A stretch of DNA of 64,000 bases from positions 1 to 64,000 of the forward strand of contig JASPKZ010000424.1 in the NCBI GenBank assembly GCA_030220185.1, in the 5' to 3' direction. Within the stretch, counting starts at the first letter, position 1, and each line of letters opens with the position of its first letter. The DNA comes from Diploptera punctata. Lineage: Eukaryota > Arthropoda > Insecta > Blattodea > Blaberidae. Below, piece after piece: positions 51,886 through 62,420 of this stretch. A program made the position numbers and the translations under genes. The notes under the pieces were generated by a model, which saw only the letters and a list, made by a program, of their open reading frames with translations, was not told where the DNA came from and searched no databases.

Positions 51886-52030
51886 AAAATACGACAATTA
51901 ATGAGGTAAGATGACTAGATTCAAATTAATAATTAAGTAGAACTTCATAATGGCACTAACTATTATAATTTATCAAGTGTAACTAATAAATAAAATAGGT
52001 CATAATTATCTAACCTCATACACTCCATGT

Positions 52031-52245
52031 TAGCTTCTTGTAGGAAAACCAGAGGGCAAACACCAAGTTGGTAGATCAAGAATGAGATGGGAGAATAACA
52101 TTAACCATGATTTGAGGAAAGTTGATTATTCAGGGGATGATTGGAAAATATTAGCTCAGGATAGGGATGTATGGGAAGCTTATGTCCATGTAGCTATGAA
52201 CCCATGGGTTTGATAGAGCTAGTGAGTTAATTAGTTAGTTTGTTT
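52031..52245 (+). mobile_element. RTE 3' end, short copy
   Basis: GTAGGAAAACCAGAGGGCAA to GGGTTTGATAGAGCTAGTG. Matches 36690-36885 of the full element. Decayed. Confidence 0.8.
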
Positions 52246-52429
52246 GTTAGTTAAGAAACTTCTAACTAGGGAAGCACCCATGTTCCTGCAGTGGGACAAA
52301 CGAGGATGAATCAAAATTGCTCATTTAGTACAACCCAGGCGACATGAGTAGCTGGGATGGCTGCAACGGATGTGAGGAACTTTGTTCTCCGAGAGGTGTG
52401 AAGTTTCCAATTAATTTAATCAAAATTAC

Positions 52430-53005
52430 AGTCAGCCCAACTCCTTTCAAAAACGTTAAACTCAAATATATAAAACTGTTATTCTCCCAGTATGTTATAT
52501 AGATAAGAAACATACACTCTTACTTTAAGGGAGGAAAGGAGATTATATGTATTTACATAATAAATTTGGGAATTTTTAACATTATGAGGTTTAATTCTTA
52601 AGAGATTACATGTATTTGAGAATAAAGTTCTTTGGAAAATTTTTGGGCCAAAAAGAGATGGACAGATGAATGGAGAAAACTACATAATAGTGAGCTACAT
52701 GATAATTATAGGAAGCCAGATATAATAAGAACAGTTAAGTCTCTTACATTGTGATGGGCAGGACATGTGACACGTATGAGGGATGAAAGAGGTGCATGGA
52801 AGCTTCTTACAGGAAAACCAGAGGAAAACACCCAGTTGATAGACCAAGAATGAGGTGGGAGAATAACATTATCCATGATTTGAAGGAAGTAGATTATACA
52901 GGGGATGATTGAAAAACATTAGCTCAGGATAGGAATGTATGGACAGCTTAAGTCTGAATTGTCATGAACCTATGGGTTCGATATAGCCAGTGAGTCAGTT
53001 GGAAA
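52430..53005 (+). mobile_element. RTE 3' end, longer copy
   Basis: CAACTCCTTTCAAAAACGTT to CCTATGGGTTCGATATAGCC. Matches 36375-36885. Interrupted at 52555-52601. Confidence 0.85.
52555..52601. mobile_element. 47-bp Penelope-like terminus insertion
   Basis: GAGATTAYATGTATTT occurs on both sides (52539-52554 and 52602-52617). The insert contains GGAATTTTTAACATTATGAGG, the family terminus. It is the shortest copy in the window. Confidence 0.75.
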
Positions 53006-53150
53006 CACTATGAGGTAATTTACAATTTATATTTATATTCTACTAGCTAATACCTGGCGTGTATTGCTATGCTTAAATAAATTAAATGTGTTTTTATGTT
53101 TAGTTGAATAAGTAAAAAGATAAATAATTATAAATTTATATCGTAATTAT

Positions 53151-53486
53151 GTCCACCGCTGTGGTCTCGAGGTAGCGTGCTGCCTTGTCACACAGCGGGC
53201 CCAGTTTCGATCCCCGGTCAGGGCAGTTTTTCTGGGTGAGGTTTTTATCGGGGTTTTTCCTCGCCTGTAAGACAAATGCCAGGAAAACTTTAAGGCCCAA
53301 ACGGTCCCCAAAATCATATGGCCATCATCCTTATCATTATCATTATCATCATCATCCTTCACTGGTGTGGAAAGCAACGGGAAGCTACCACACCTACACA
53401 ATTCCCTAGTAAAGCTGCAAGCATAGCATGAAAATGCTATGATTGCAGTGAAGGACCTGCCTTCGGGCAGAATTACTATGGATGGA
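53151..53486 (+). mobile_element. SINE, head type 1 with tail type B
   Basis: TCCACCGCTGTGGTCTCGAG head, ATCATT linker and tail B ending ACTATGGATGG. Direct repeats GTAATTAT lie at the flanks. Confidence 0.85.
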
Positions 53487-53494
53487 TTGTAATT

Positions 53495-54045
53495 ATTTTT
53501 AGATACCCAGTGCTGATTACCCAGCTTTGCCCAGGAATCTACTTATCCCGATCTTCTTGGCATAAATGAGCTGAAAGACAAAAATGGTTATTGAGAGTTA
53601 TCTGTAAAAGAATACCCACTATGCACTGCTAGTCTTGCCTGGGAATCTAGTCATCCCGATCTTCTTGGCATCAATGAGATGAAAGATAAAAGTGGTTATT
53701 GTGAGTTATCCGTAAAAGATAGACATACGCTGTTGTGGACTTTTTTGTAGATTTTTTTAGATATTAAATTCAAAATACATTAATTTGGTGTATATGTTAT
53801 GGTTTAGGCAGCATAAGCCATTTAAGCATTCAAAAAGTTCCGAAAAACATGTTTTTCACTATAAAGGATGATTTTTTAAGGGTGAGGGGGTCGAGTATCA
53901 CAACTCTCTTATAGCCTATGTTCATCCTGGGAATCTCCTGAACATTTTGCAAAAAGCCTCATCACAATCAGATGAATGGTGTAGTAATGCATAAAGGACA
54001 AACAGGCAGACAGACAGACATTCGTTTTTATATATATAAACATAA
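53495..54045. repeat. Probable non-LTR retrotransposon tail region
   Basis: Contains a direct duplication (GGAATCTAGTCATCCCGATC type, near 53545 and 53645). The end GGACAAACAGGCAGACAGAC, ATTCG plus an AT run is the usual 3' end of insect non-LTR elements. No coding part. Confidence 0.45.
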
Positions 54046-54049
54046 CAAC

Positions 54050-54805
54050 ATATATAAGAGGAAAATTTGCATTTAGATCGGAACTTGCTCAGGTAGCTCA
54101 GTTGGTAGAGTATTGGCCCAGAAAGCCAAAGGTTCTGGGTTCAAGCCCTGATCTGAGCGTATAATTTTTCTCTTCAAATATGATTTATCCATCATTGAGA
54201 TGTATGAAATGAATAATAAAAACATCGAAAGAAGCCGTACTGGCTTTATAATGTAATATAAAAATTCCCAAATAAATGTCTTCTTAATAAAGAAGCCGCC
54301 ATTTGCAAAGATAGAAATTAAGGTTTCATAGCATTTGGTGCACGGGAATTAACAACGTATAAAAACTCCTGGCACGACAGGCCTACAAGGCCCTTAGCCT
54401 ACCAGCCGGCTACTGGCCTCACATCCACATGTGTCAATCACAGAAGTAGATGATAATCAGCCAGTGTAGGGGTGACATGTGGTCAGCATGTCGAGTCCCC
54501 CAGCCGTTATAGCTGGTTTTCTCAACCTGGAGCCGCTACTTATTGTAGCTACCCACATGCATCACGATGCTGGGTGGGCACTGGTTCCATACTGGCCGAA
54601 ATACCATGAGAAAATTTCTTCCCCCATGGAGACTCGAACCAGCGCAAGTCCCGTAGCTCTGTGCCAAGGCTTCCTGCCTTAACCACTCGGCTACGGCGCG
54701 GGACATTAACAACGTATATAAGACGAAAATTTACATTTAGATCGGAACTCGCTCAGGTAGCTCAGTTAGTAGAGTATTGTCCCAGAAAGCCATAGGTCAT
54801 GGGTT
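54050..54805 (+). mobile_element. Tandem tRNA-like units interrupted by a SINE
   Basis: Unit 1 is at 54087-54158 (GCTCAGGTAGCTCAGTTGG, TTGGC-CCAGAAA-GCCAA). The spacer runs to CACGGGAATTAACAACGTAT. Unit 2 starts near 54747 and loses its 3' part at a junction with SINE tail A. The SINE at 54362-54706 lies between, with ATTAACAACGTATA repeated on each side. Confidence 0.75.
54362..54706 (-). mobile_element. tRNA-derived SINE, family D, full copy
   Basis: Minus-strand head GTCCCGCGCCGTAGCCGAG, GGTTAAGGCAGGAAGCC and GGTTCGAGTCTCC. It ends at CTTGTAGGCCTGTCGTGCCA. AACAACGTATA lies on both sides as target duplication. Confidence 0.85.
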
Positions 54806-54811
54806 CGAGCC

Positions 54812-54905
54812 CACCTAAGAAATAGATTACAATTCTGCCAATGCTAGGAGAGAAAGCCAGAAATGTCATAAAAGACAACCTGGTGCCACTAGACAAAAAA
54901 AAATT
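54812..54905 (+). mobile_element. 5'-truncated SINE tail A
   Basis: CCCACCTAAGAAATAGATTA, CTGGTGCCACTAGACAAAA. It is fused to the broken tRNA-like unit and lies 47 bp beyond the donor of myosin exon 3. Confidence 0.7.
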
Positions 54906-54951
54906 ATATGTTATAGATGAAGTTATGATAATGTTTTGATACAAAACTGAC

Positions 54952-55091
54952 CTGTTTGAAAACCTGACTGCCATGTCACGTCCCACCTGAGCATGATACT
55001 TCTTGTTCAAGAGCAACAGGAATTCTGTCTTGAATACCACTTCCAGAATACTGTCGTAATCCTCCTTCATGTGCAGAATTACAAAATCATC
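54952..55091 (-). CDS. Myo1e: Myosin Ie exon 3: TH1
   Basis: Acceptor ATTTGAAG. Reads DDFVILHMKEDYDSILEVVF, KTEFLLLLNKKYHAQV and GRDMAVRFSN, with donor GTCAGT. DDFxxxH...DY.S...V.KTEFL is the characteristic TH1 middle. The acceptor lacks a clear pyrimidine tract. Confidence 0.93.
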
Positions 55092-55117
55092 CTTCAAATA
55101 CAATTTAATACAAATTA

Positions 55118-55299
55118 TTAGTCATGTTTCAAAGTGATATTAATAAAGAAGACAAATGAATTAACTAAGAATTTCATGGTCATTGTTATATATTCCAAAT
55201 GATCTTTTTTGGAATGATGAAAGTGATGATGATCATGGATGATTGCAATTATATCATGATGATTATTATGATCATGACACCAACAACAATAATAATCAT
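55118..55299. other. Intronic sequence without recognised feature
   Basis: GATGAT/CATCAT-rich, low complexity, no family signature. Confidence 0.4.
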
Positions 55300-55945
55300 A
55301 AGCAATGTAACAAGTGATTTCCAAATCATCGATAAATTCACGAACCACGAAGTGACGTGGAGTGAATTTTTCTAGAGGATTTGGAAATCAAGAGTGGCAT
55401 TTGTTAGGACTATTTAACAAATAAAATTAAGCTGTTTACTCAAAAATGATTATTTAAATATAGTTACCGGTGTTTTAAAATATGTATATGTTTAATGTAA
55501 ACGGTGATGTTTGAAAACAATTCAGAAATGTGAGGTTATGTATATTCACTGCAACTTGATCATATTATTTATTGCCAAATAGGATCGTAATATTGTAAGC
55601 ATGCCCTCTAGTGGAGAAATAATGAAACACATCAAACTGTATATTATAATCAACATTATAGGTTACTAATTATTTTTCTAGTAAACAACTCAGTAGAATC
55701 AAGGAATCTGTTCATTAATTACTATATTCAATGTATTTGTTGGAGAAAAATAATGCTCTAAGCTGTTCAGAATATTAAAAAGGAGGGGGTTACTTTATCA
55801 CAAAAGCAGGAGCTGATAAAGAGAAATTGATAATCGATAAAGAGTAAGGTGAAACACACTGTCATGGTTGTAAATTAAAATTCATTGAAATGTAATTGGT
55901 CATTGACTACCATTTGGGGCAAGAGTTAAATAGTCATCTTAAATG
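55300..55945. repeat. Repeat family B, copy 4
   Basis: GCAATGTAACAAGTGATTTCC, GATCATATTATTTATTGCCA, ATGCCCTCTAGTGGAG and TTTGGGGCAAGAGTTAAATA. It keeps the single TTAA used by piggyBac in copy 3. Confidence 0.75.
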
Positions 55946-56119
55946 GAGAACATCTACTTCACTGCAGAAAAATGAACCTCATCTCCAGAATATGAAGAAT
56001 CTCCCAGAATATCACAAGAGTGAATCCTCACATCTTGTCAATAGACAAACAACAACAACAAAATAATAATCAGTTGCCAGTACACAACTTATTAGCCCTT
56101 TTCGATTATATAAAAAAAA

Positions 56120-56480
56120 CTAATATTATTTTAAAAAGCAAAATTAACTTCTGGACCGGGACTCAAACCCCAGATCTCTAATTGTGCGTGTTTGTATGAT
56201 ACTGATTACATCATCAGAACTCCAATACGAACGTAAAAAATTCTTTCCACTTATATATATAATTATCTTTTATCAGGAGGCCAATAGTCATTGCTACTAT
56301 CAATGCCATCCGATGACTTATTTTAAAAGTATGAATATCTTTATTGAGCATTTATACATAACTTTTAAGCGGTAAAGTTTCATATTTTGATGTTATATTT
56401 TAAATTAACACTTTCTAGAATTGGACATAGTTTTTATTTCAGAAACAAAAACTATGTCCAATTCTGGAAAGTGTTAATTA
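56120..56480 (-). mobile_element. tRNA-like family 2 end plus hairpin end
   Basis: Minus-sense tRNA-like part at 56150-56215 (ACTCAAACCCCAGATC; TGATACTGATTACATCATC). The hairpin TTCTAGAATTGGACATAG with inverse lies at 56405-56470. This single-tRNA form suggests the family's full structure: tRNA-like end, body, hairpin end. Confidence 0.6.
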
Positions 56481-56524
56481 AAAATATAATATAAAAATAC
56501 AAATATTATTTGATCTTGGGCTTT

Positions 56525-56698
56525 TTATCAGGGTAGAAAAAGAGGATGGCCAAAAATGATGTGGTTTGATGTTGTTTTTAAGCAGCATGGGGAAAAAGGA
56601 TTGGATGGTGGAGATTGGAATAAAGAGAAATGTGTTGTTGAATGACAGCATATTAATTGGCCACAGGAAGATGTTATGAACATTGTCAAATAAATAAC
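56525..56698 (+). pseudogene. LINE 3' fragment running into (AAT)n
   Basis: [27 protein letters not shown] and a CCACAGGAAGATG end resemble an RTE-like C-terminus. The AAT repeat follows directly, consistent with a LINE tail. Confidence 0.5.
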
Positions 56699-56701
56699 AA
56701 C

Positions 56702-56765
<64 letters not shown>

Positions 56766-56785
56766 TAATAATAATAATAATAAAT
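56699..56785. repeat. (AAT)n microsatellite
   Basis: About 28 near-perfect trinucleotide copies, probably grown from a LINE tail. Confidence 0.95.
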
Positions 56786-56830
56786 GTGATACATCTCCAT
56801 GTAATGTAGAAGAACAAGTGTTGACGTTAC

Positions 56831-56986
56831 CTGCAGAGTGCTGAGGGACAAGTGACTTATATGTTCAAATTCCAACTTTCTTTTAATTACTTCTATGTGT
56901 TTCCCTTTTTCAGGACCTTTTTTTATTGGTTCTCTGCCAATAAGAAACACTGCTTTGGAAGTCAGCAACAAGTCTCTACGTGATGC
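56831..56986 (-). CDS. Myo1e: Myosin Ie exon 2: TH1
   Basis: Acceptor GTTAACAG, donor GTAACG. A 52-codon exon, phase 0 at both ends. It reads [40 protein letters not shown] and [18 protein letters not shown]...V.LIGRE...KGP..G is a conserved TH1 strand block of Ie/If myosins. Confidence 0.95.
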
Positions 56987-57034
56987 CTGTTAACAAACAA
57001 ACAAAAGAATAAGATTAAATTTAATTAATATAAT

Positions 57035-57600
57035 AAATTTGATAATTTTTACATTATGAGGTTTTCTTAATAATCAAATGAAACGTGAATTCTTCTTAGC
57101 TCATATATCTATGATTTTTTAACACAGAACTGCAGTATCACAAAATACATCATTCCCATCTTCAGCTTTTTTCATGACTGTCAATTTTTTTCTCTTGTCG
57201 GTAATTTTCCAAACTGTCATCTGGTGTAATTTTTAAGAAGTAATTTTCTAAACTGTCAACTGGTGTACTTTTGAAGAACTTTGTAATCAAGCTTGGTTCC
57301 AGAGAAACCTCGAAGTTCATGGTTCTGGTATGTTTTTTTTTAATGTATATCTTTTCCCAAACTGTTAATTCCAATGGATTAGATAGATGTTAAAAATTTT
57401 TCTTCTTTTTCAATTCTATGATTCTCTAATAAACTATGTGCTGCTATAGCTGATTTTTCAATTTCACCATTTTTTATGTTTCTAAAGTGTTCTTTTGTTT
57501 GTGAGTTTCTAAATTGCTTTTAGTTTTTCCTATATATATAAATGCAAATTCTTCTCTTATACATTTTAATTCATCGGAGTGCTAAAGGCTTGCTATCCGT
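57035..57600 (-). mobile_element. Penelope-like fragment with GIY-YIG tail
   Basis: TTACATTATGAGGTTTTC at the left, CTTAGCTCATATATC, then a decayed ribozyme (minus CTGAAGAT, ACTGCAGT) and the minus-sense tail ELTVWEKIYIKKK, MNFEV, LITKFFKSTPVDS with a duplicated segment. GIY-YIG residues AHSLLENHRIE follow to 57540. Confidence 0.75.
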
Positions 57601-57689
57601 TGCTCGACACGAGAATGGCGGTTTCATATTTAAGAAGATGTATATACATAACGTGTTTAAATTATTTTGTCCATGCAAATAACATTATG

Positions 57690-57845
57690 AGTCTTCTTCT
57701 TCCTTCCAGGTATTAGGCCAAGGCCTGTTACGATCCTATAGAAAATTTTCCCTCCAGCGTTTCATAGGACGGCCCAGTGATCTTCGTCCTCTTGGTATAT
57801 AATTATAAACAGCTTTGGGGATCCGATTTGTTCACATTATGGGTT
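57690..57845 (-). mobile_element. LINE 3' tail shared with 39002-39375
   Basis: On the minus strand GGATCCCCAAAGCTGTTT, AAACGCTGGAGGGAAAATTT and GGATCGTAACAGGCC, then GAA repeats. It is the same end as the LINE at 39220-39375. Confidence 0.75.
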
Positions 57846-57857
57846 CACTAGTTATAA

Positions 57858-58690
57858 ATAGAGACCACAGATTTTTGCAGTCGCAATAAAAGCGATAAAT
57901 TGTTTATTGCAAAGAAAATGCAGTTTCTTTGCAAATAGGATGGTTACAGTATCTAAAATGGCAAAAAAAATGCAAATTTTCGCGATAAATGTGTTTTATA
58001 GCAAAATAAAAAATTTTGGCAAAAAAAACGAAATTTACTGGCATTTTGTGTTCATTACTTTTTTGAACATTCCATGCACCTCTTAAACATTTTAATTTGA
58101 GATCACGACAGACCCTCTTTTTACAAGCCAAAGCCGGAATTGGAAAAACACACATTCCAAAAGTGATTGAGATGAACATCCGGCGGTCACTGACACTTGG
58201 CATAGGGAGAGGGTAAAACCTAGGCTCTATTGTCCATCTAAAAAGGATCCTGTGGCCACTGGTGTTAACTTCAAGGCCACCAATAATCTGTAAGTTGCTA
58301 TTTTACAAACTTTTCCTAACTTGCAGTAGAAAATTTGAGATGGGTCGAACATCAATTCATTCCAGAGCCAAAAGAATTTTCCAGTGAAGGTCTTTATGTT
58401 TCCAATTCAAACATTCTAATGTGTAAATTTTGTAATGTGTGGGTAGATTGGGAGAAACAAGACACAGTGCCTAAACATTGTTTTAAAAATAAAGAGCATT
58501 AGCGGCTTAAGGAAAAAAATGCAGCTTCTAAAAGACAGGCATCTATAGATGGTTTGTTTGATCGTCAGAAGAGAGGAAAACAAGAGAAAACGGAGTTTGT
58601 AAAGGATACTACAAAAATGTTCTTGAGTGCAAATATTCCAAATGAAAAGGTGGATCACCCAGCAGTTAGAACTTGGCTTCAGAAGTAGGT
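57858..58690 (+). pseudogene. hAT-like element 5' part with BED/CGGBP1-like N-terminus
   Basis: AAATAGAGACCACAGATTTT may be the left end. Plus-strand coding at 58345-58690: NSNILMCKFCNVWVDWEKQD, TVPKHCFKNKEH, stop, RLKEKNAASKRQAS, IDGLFDRQKRGK, TKMFLSANIP, VDHPAVRTWLQK. The CKFC...W...H pattern is a hAT-type zinc finger, as in CGGBP1. One in-frame stop and no C-terminus. The C-terminal remnant at 45440 may be from a related family. Confidence 0.6.
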
Positions 58691-58694
58691 TCCA

Positions 58695-58985
58695 GGTGAC
58701 TGTTAATGGTATTAATACATAAAAATATTTTGAACATATATTCATTTCAATAATTATTCCATGCATATTATTAAACCAAATTAATAATTGTATATTATAT
58801 TATATTACATTCACTATAGTTTTAATAAAGCAAAATAGGTCTGTTAAAATATATATTTTCAAATATTGTATTTTAATATATATTTTTTTTAATAATTTGC
58901 ATAGGATCGGGAGATATAATAGCATTATTCTTTTTACCTAAAACCTTTTAGAATTTACATGAAATTATTGCGATAAACTTACAAA
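58695..58985. other. AT-rich sequence without recognised feature
   Basis: TATATT-rich, non-coding, no boundary motif. Confidence 0.4.
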
Positions 58986-59081
58986 TATTTATTAAGTTAT
59001 GTAGATAGGAAATAACACTATGAGGTTCTTTAATATTGTTTATTTTTTATTATTTCACTCACCTCATACTTCATAATTCAT

Positions 59082-59127
59082 AGCAGACCCTGGGTTTCTT
59101 CACATAATTTGTGACATTGTCAATGCT
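59082..59127 (-). ncRNA. Hammerhead-like motif, U3/A8 type
   Basis: Minus order: AGCA (stem I), TTGACAA, TGTCAC...GTGAA (stem II), GAAAC, CCAG, GGTC, TGCT (stem I). Stem I pairs 4 bp. The CUGANGA box has U3 and A8. Confidence 0.5.
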
Positions 59128-59395
59128 GCGTCACGTTCACAACTGACGTCCAACGGCCTTCTATCCTGCAGACTGACCTCCGCACCATCTGGTGGCCGAC
59201 CGAAGAATTTCCAAATCAGTCCTCTTTCTTTATAACCGGGTATTTCAAAATTCATAGTTGTATTTTCATTCTTGCATATGTAAATTTTTTCCCAAATTGT
59301 GAGTTCCTTCGGTTTTTCCAATTGTTTAACTAATTTTGTTTTGGTTTCTATTCTATGTTTTTCTGACCAGGCATGTGCAGCTATTGCAGATTTTT

Positions 59396-59931
59396 CAGAC
59401 AGATAAAAATATGGGCAAAAAATTCAAGAAGTTCACATACCATCCTTTCGTATTTGACAAGTTTCAAAAAATTTTCAACAAATTCAACATTAAATTAGCA
59501 CCGAAAAATGATTACAGCTTAGGTAATTTAATAAAAACCAACAAAAATGAAAAGATTGAAGACTGCAAAAAATCGGGAATTTATCAAATTAATTGTAAAG
59601 ATTGTGAAAAGATATACATAGGAAAAACAAAAAGGAATCTAAATACAAGATTAAAAGAACACCTCAGAAATGTTAAAAATGGAGAAACCGAAAAATCTGC
59701 AATAGCTGCACATGCCTGGTCAGAAAAACATAGAATAGAAACCAAAACAAAATTACTTAAACAATTGGAAAAACCGAAGGAACTCACAATTTGGGAAAAA
59801 ATTTACATATGCAAGAATGAAAATACAACTATGAATTTTGAAATACCCGGTTATAAAGAAAGAGGACTGATTTGGAAATTCTTCGGTCGGCCACCAGATG
59901 GTGCGGAGGTCAGTCTGCAGGATAGAAGGCC
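59396..59931 (+). CDS. GIY-YIG endonuclease of a Penelope-like element (partial)
   Basis: An open frame: DKNMGKKFKKFTYHPFVFDK, FNKFNIKLAPKNDYSL, KKSGIYQINCKDCEKIYIGK, TKRNLNTRLKEHLR, SAIAAHAWSEKHRIE, ELTIWEKIYICKN, MNFEIPGYKERGLIWKFFGR, PPDGAEVSLQ. All GIY-YIG landmarks (GIY, YIG, R, H, E of LTIWEKI, N) are present. The reverse transcriptase is missing. The frame ends by read-through into the adjoining SINE. Confidence 0.85.
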
Positions 59932-60308
59932 GTTTGCCCAAGGTTTGTCTTTCGACATTCCTGGTTTCTCTCCTGGCATGGCATACTTGTAACCCACTTC
60001 TGAGGTTGGGGCGCCTGGAAGGCAGGGTTTCGTTGCCCCGATGATATGATGGGTGATGATGATGATAATGGTGCGCCAGGAGAGTCCCTAATCCTAAGCT
60101 TAGCCTAAGATGAATACGAATGATGATGATTGTGATGGCCATATGATTTCGGGGACTGTTTGGGCCTTAAAGTTTTCCTGACATTTGTTTTAAAGGTGAG
60201 GAAAAACCCCGATAAAAACCTCACCTAGAAAAACTGTCCCGACCGGGGATCGAACCCGGGTCCGCTGCGTGACAAGGCAGCACGCTACCTTGAGACTACA
60301 GCGGTGGA
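59932..60308 (-). mobile_element. SINE, head type 1 with tail type A (reverse)
   Basis: Minus-strand head TCCACCGCTGTAGTCTCAAGG and GGTTCGATCCCCGGTCGGG, linker, tail A. Its end lies about 30 bp beyond the donor of myosin exon 1 of this window. Confidence 0.85.
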
Positions 60309-60339
60309 CTTCTAGTTATAAATATAAATGCTTACAAAC

Positions 60340-60503
60340 CTTGAATCGTCTGTCGTACTTCTTAACAACTTCTGCAAATTCAACTTTCTCTCTGCGTCCA
60401 ACAAGGTTCTGAAGAGATGGTCTTGAATCAAGTCCAATGTAATCTCCAGCAAAGTTCCTATTTATTGAAAATCTCCTGCGTTCTTTCTTACCAAACAACA
60501 AGT
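60340..60503 (-). CDS. Myo1e: Myosin Ie exon 1 of this window: TH1 start
   Basis: Acceptor TTTTTCAG. It opens with two bases of a split codon and reads [40 protein letters not shown] and [14 protein letters not shown], with donor GTTTGT. KKERRR..S..R.F.GDYI.L is the start of TH1 just after the IQ/neck region. The upstream exon must end in phase 1. Confidence 0.94.
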
Positions 60504-60603
60504 CTGAAAAACATAACTCAAGTAAGTCAATAATATTTAGAGATTCCAGGCTATGTGGCCCATGGTCCATGACTGGTGTTCCTTCCAGATGTTTCTGAAA
60601 CAC

Positions 60604-61010
60604 CAGTCACATGGCCCATAATCTCATAATATTATGATTACTGGATGTGAAAGCTTCCATTCAACTATCAAGTAAGTAAAATGGCTTTAAGAGCCACAAT
60701 TTATTTGCAATGAAACTCGATATATGTCATTCAAATAAAACAAGAAAGCATTTTCAAAAATCATTGAAATGTGGCCATTAAAAGTGGGATTTATATGAAA
60801 GCCAAAATTAAAGAACTACTTGAATAACTGCTATATTTGTTTTCTGGTAACAAAATCAAATACTTTTTTTAAAGTAGGTAGGTACTATTTTCACGAGATT
60901 CAATCGGTAATCTATACCTCCCTTCACATTTTGTTCTTTTGCCTGAGACCTGTTTCAGAGGACATTTTCACCATTATCAACCAGAAAATGAAAAAAAAAA
61001 AAATCAGTAT
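60604..61010. other. No recognisable feature
   Basis: Intronic AT-rich sequence. No upstream myosin exon (IQ motif or motor) is visible up to the window end on this strand. Confidence 0.45.
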
Positions 61011-61014
61011 CTAA

Positions 61015-61345
61015 CTAAATACTTTGATGTTATGTTTTAAATTAACATTTTCCAGAATTGGACGTAGTTTTATTTTAGAAAGAAAAATTAATTAAAAATA
61101 TAACCTCAAAATATGAAATTTTACTGGTTAAAAATAATATGTAAATTCTCAATAAAACTACTTTGAATAGAAGTCATCAGATGGCATTGTTCATAGAGAT
61201 GGCTATCGGCCTTAGAATGAAAGAGAATTGTACAAGATGAAAGAATTGTTAACATTCATACCAGTGTTCAAATGGTGTAATTGGTATCATATTGATGTGT
61301 AAGTCAGATATCCGAGGTTCGAGAATTAATTTTTCTTTCTAAAAT
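61015..61345. mobile_element. tRNA-like family 2 element, single tRNA end
   Basis: TTTTCCAGAATTGGACGTAG hairpin end at 61045. Body AAATTCTCAATAAAACTAC. tRNA-like end at 61262-61325 (GGTGTAATTGGTATCATATTG; CCGAGGTTCGAG), followed by AATTAATTTTTCTTTC. Confidence 0.6.
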
Positions 61346-61364
61346 AAAATCTAACTAAATAACT

Positions 61365-61950
61365 CACTTGGACTATTGAATCAATAGGTTCATTGCCACA
61401 TGGACATAAGCTCTCCATACATCCCTCTCCTAAGCTAATGTTTTCTAATCATTCCCTGTATAGACTACTTCTCTTAAATGATGGATAATGTTATTTTCCC
61501 ACCTCATTCTTAGGCTACCAATTGAGCATTTTCTTTCTGGTTTTCTACACATGTCCTGTCCATCACAGTCTATGAGACTTAACTGTACTTATTACATCTG
61601 GTTTCCCATAAAGGGCATGTAAGCTCACTGTTCCACTTTTTGATCCAAAAAGTTTCCTTAGAACTTTATTCTCAAATACTCAGTCTTTTCTCCTTCCTTA
61701 AAGTAATAGCCCATATTTCGCATCCATGTAATAAAACTGGGAGAATAACAGTTTTATATATTTTCAGTGTAATGTTTTCTGTCTGTTCATCTCTCTTTGG
61801 TCAAAAAATGTTCCTAAGAACTTTATTCTCAAATACTCATAATCTTTTCTCCCCCCCCCCCATAAAGTAAGAGTCCATGTTTCACATCTGTATAATATAA
61901 CTGGGAGAATAACTGTTTTATATATTTTCAGTTTAATGCTTTTTTGGGAA
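61365..61950 (-). mobile_element. RTE 3' copy with internal duplication
   Basis: On the minus strand ILRTFF/CETWTL-type coding and GGTTCATTG...CCACATGG ends match the RTE 3' part. The block GTTTTATATATTTTCAGT to CTCAAATACTC occurs twice (about 61660-61770 and 61830-61930). C-rich run at 61850. Confidence 0.75.
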
Positions 61951-62084
61951 AAGTTGACACGACAAGATTCCATGTAATGCATAATAGTATGCATTTCCAG
62001 AATTGAGTCATGTTTAATTTATTTATTTTAATCCTCAGTAAATTAATTAAACAAACAAAATAGAAAAAAACATATAAAGATAAA

Positions 62085-62420
62085 AGATCAGGAATTTATC
62101 AAATAAAATATGGAGAAAGTTAAAAAAAAATCTATATAGAAAAACTAACAGAATAGTAACCATAATGAAGAGCACCTTAGAAATGTAAAATATGGAGAAA
62201 TAGAAAAATCTGCAGTAGCTATTCATGTGCGCACAGAAACTCATATAATTAAAGAGGTATGAAACACCTTTAAAAACCATAGAATTTGCAGTATGAGGAA
62301 GAAAATATTAATTAAAAAATAGAGACAAAATGACAAATTTTGAAGTACCTGGCAAAAATGATTTAATTTTCAAGTTTATCTGCTCAACACCAGATGGAGA
62401 GAATTTACAAGACTTCTAAT
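62085..62420 (+). pseudogene. Degenerate GIY-YIG fragment
   Basis: SGIYQIKYGES, KSIYRKTNRIVT, EHLRNVKYGEIEKSAVAIHV, ETHIIKEV, MTNFEVPGKNDLIFKFICST and PDGENLQDF in shifting frames. Family-typical, heavily mutated. Confidence 0.65.

Larger units (their letters stand above)
51583..51955. mobile_element. Penelope-like inverted pair with two ribozyme arms
   Basis: CTCTTACCTCATAAATTG at the left, AATGAGGTAAGATGAC at the right. The centre carries short GIY-YIG tail pieces and GGGGGAGTCGACATCCAGG. Confidence 0.8.
58990..59931. mobile_element. Penelope-like inverted pair with long GIY-YIG arm
   Basis: GGAAATAACACTATGAGGTT left terminus, ACTCACCTCATACTTC, minus-sense tail to about 59395, then the plus-sense arm. 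The right terminus is replaced by a SINE. Confidence 0.85.
25211..60503 (-). other. Myo1e: Myosin Ie/If-class gene, 3' part (eight coding exons)
   Basis: Eight exons in transcription order: 60503-60340, 56986-56831, 55091-54952, 47383-47232, 43823-43587, 30965-30827, 28459-28272, 25287-25211. Every junction has an AG acceptor and a GT donor, and exon phases match throughout, giving 1253 coding nt (417 codons with stop) without a break. The domain order (TH1, proline-rich TH2, SH3, stop) is that of long-tailed class I myosins. These link actin to membranes in endocytosis and phagocytosis. The motor domain, IQ motif and promoter lie beyond the right edge. No convincing AATAAA follows the stop within 150 bp. 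Confidence 0.93.

Noticed and set aside
56528..56971. 147-codon minus frame with a long isoleucine run
   Set aside because: The run is translation of the AAT microsatellite. Only 56831-56986 is a real exon of the myosin gene.
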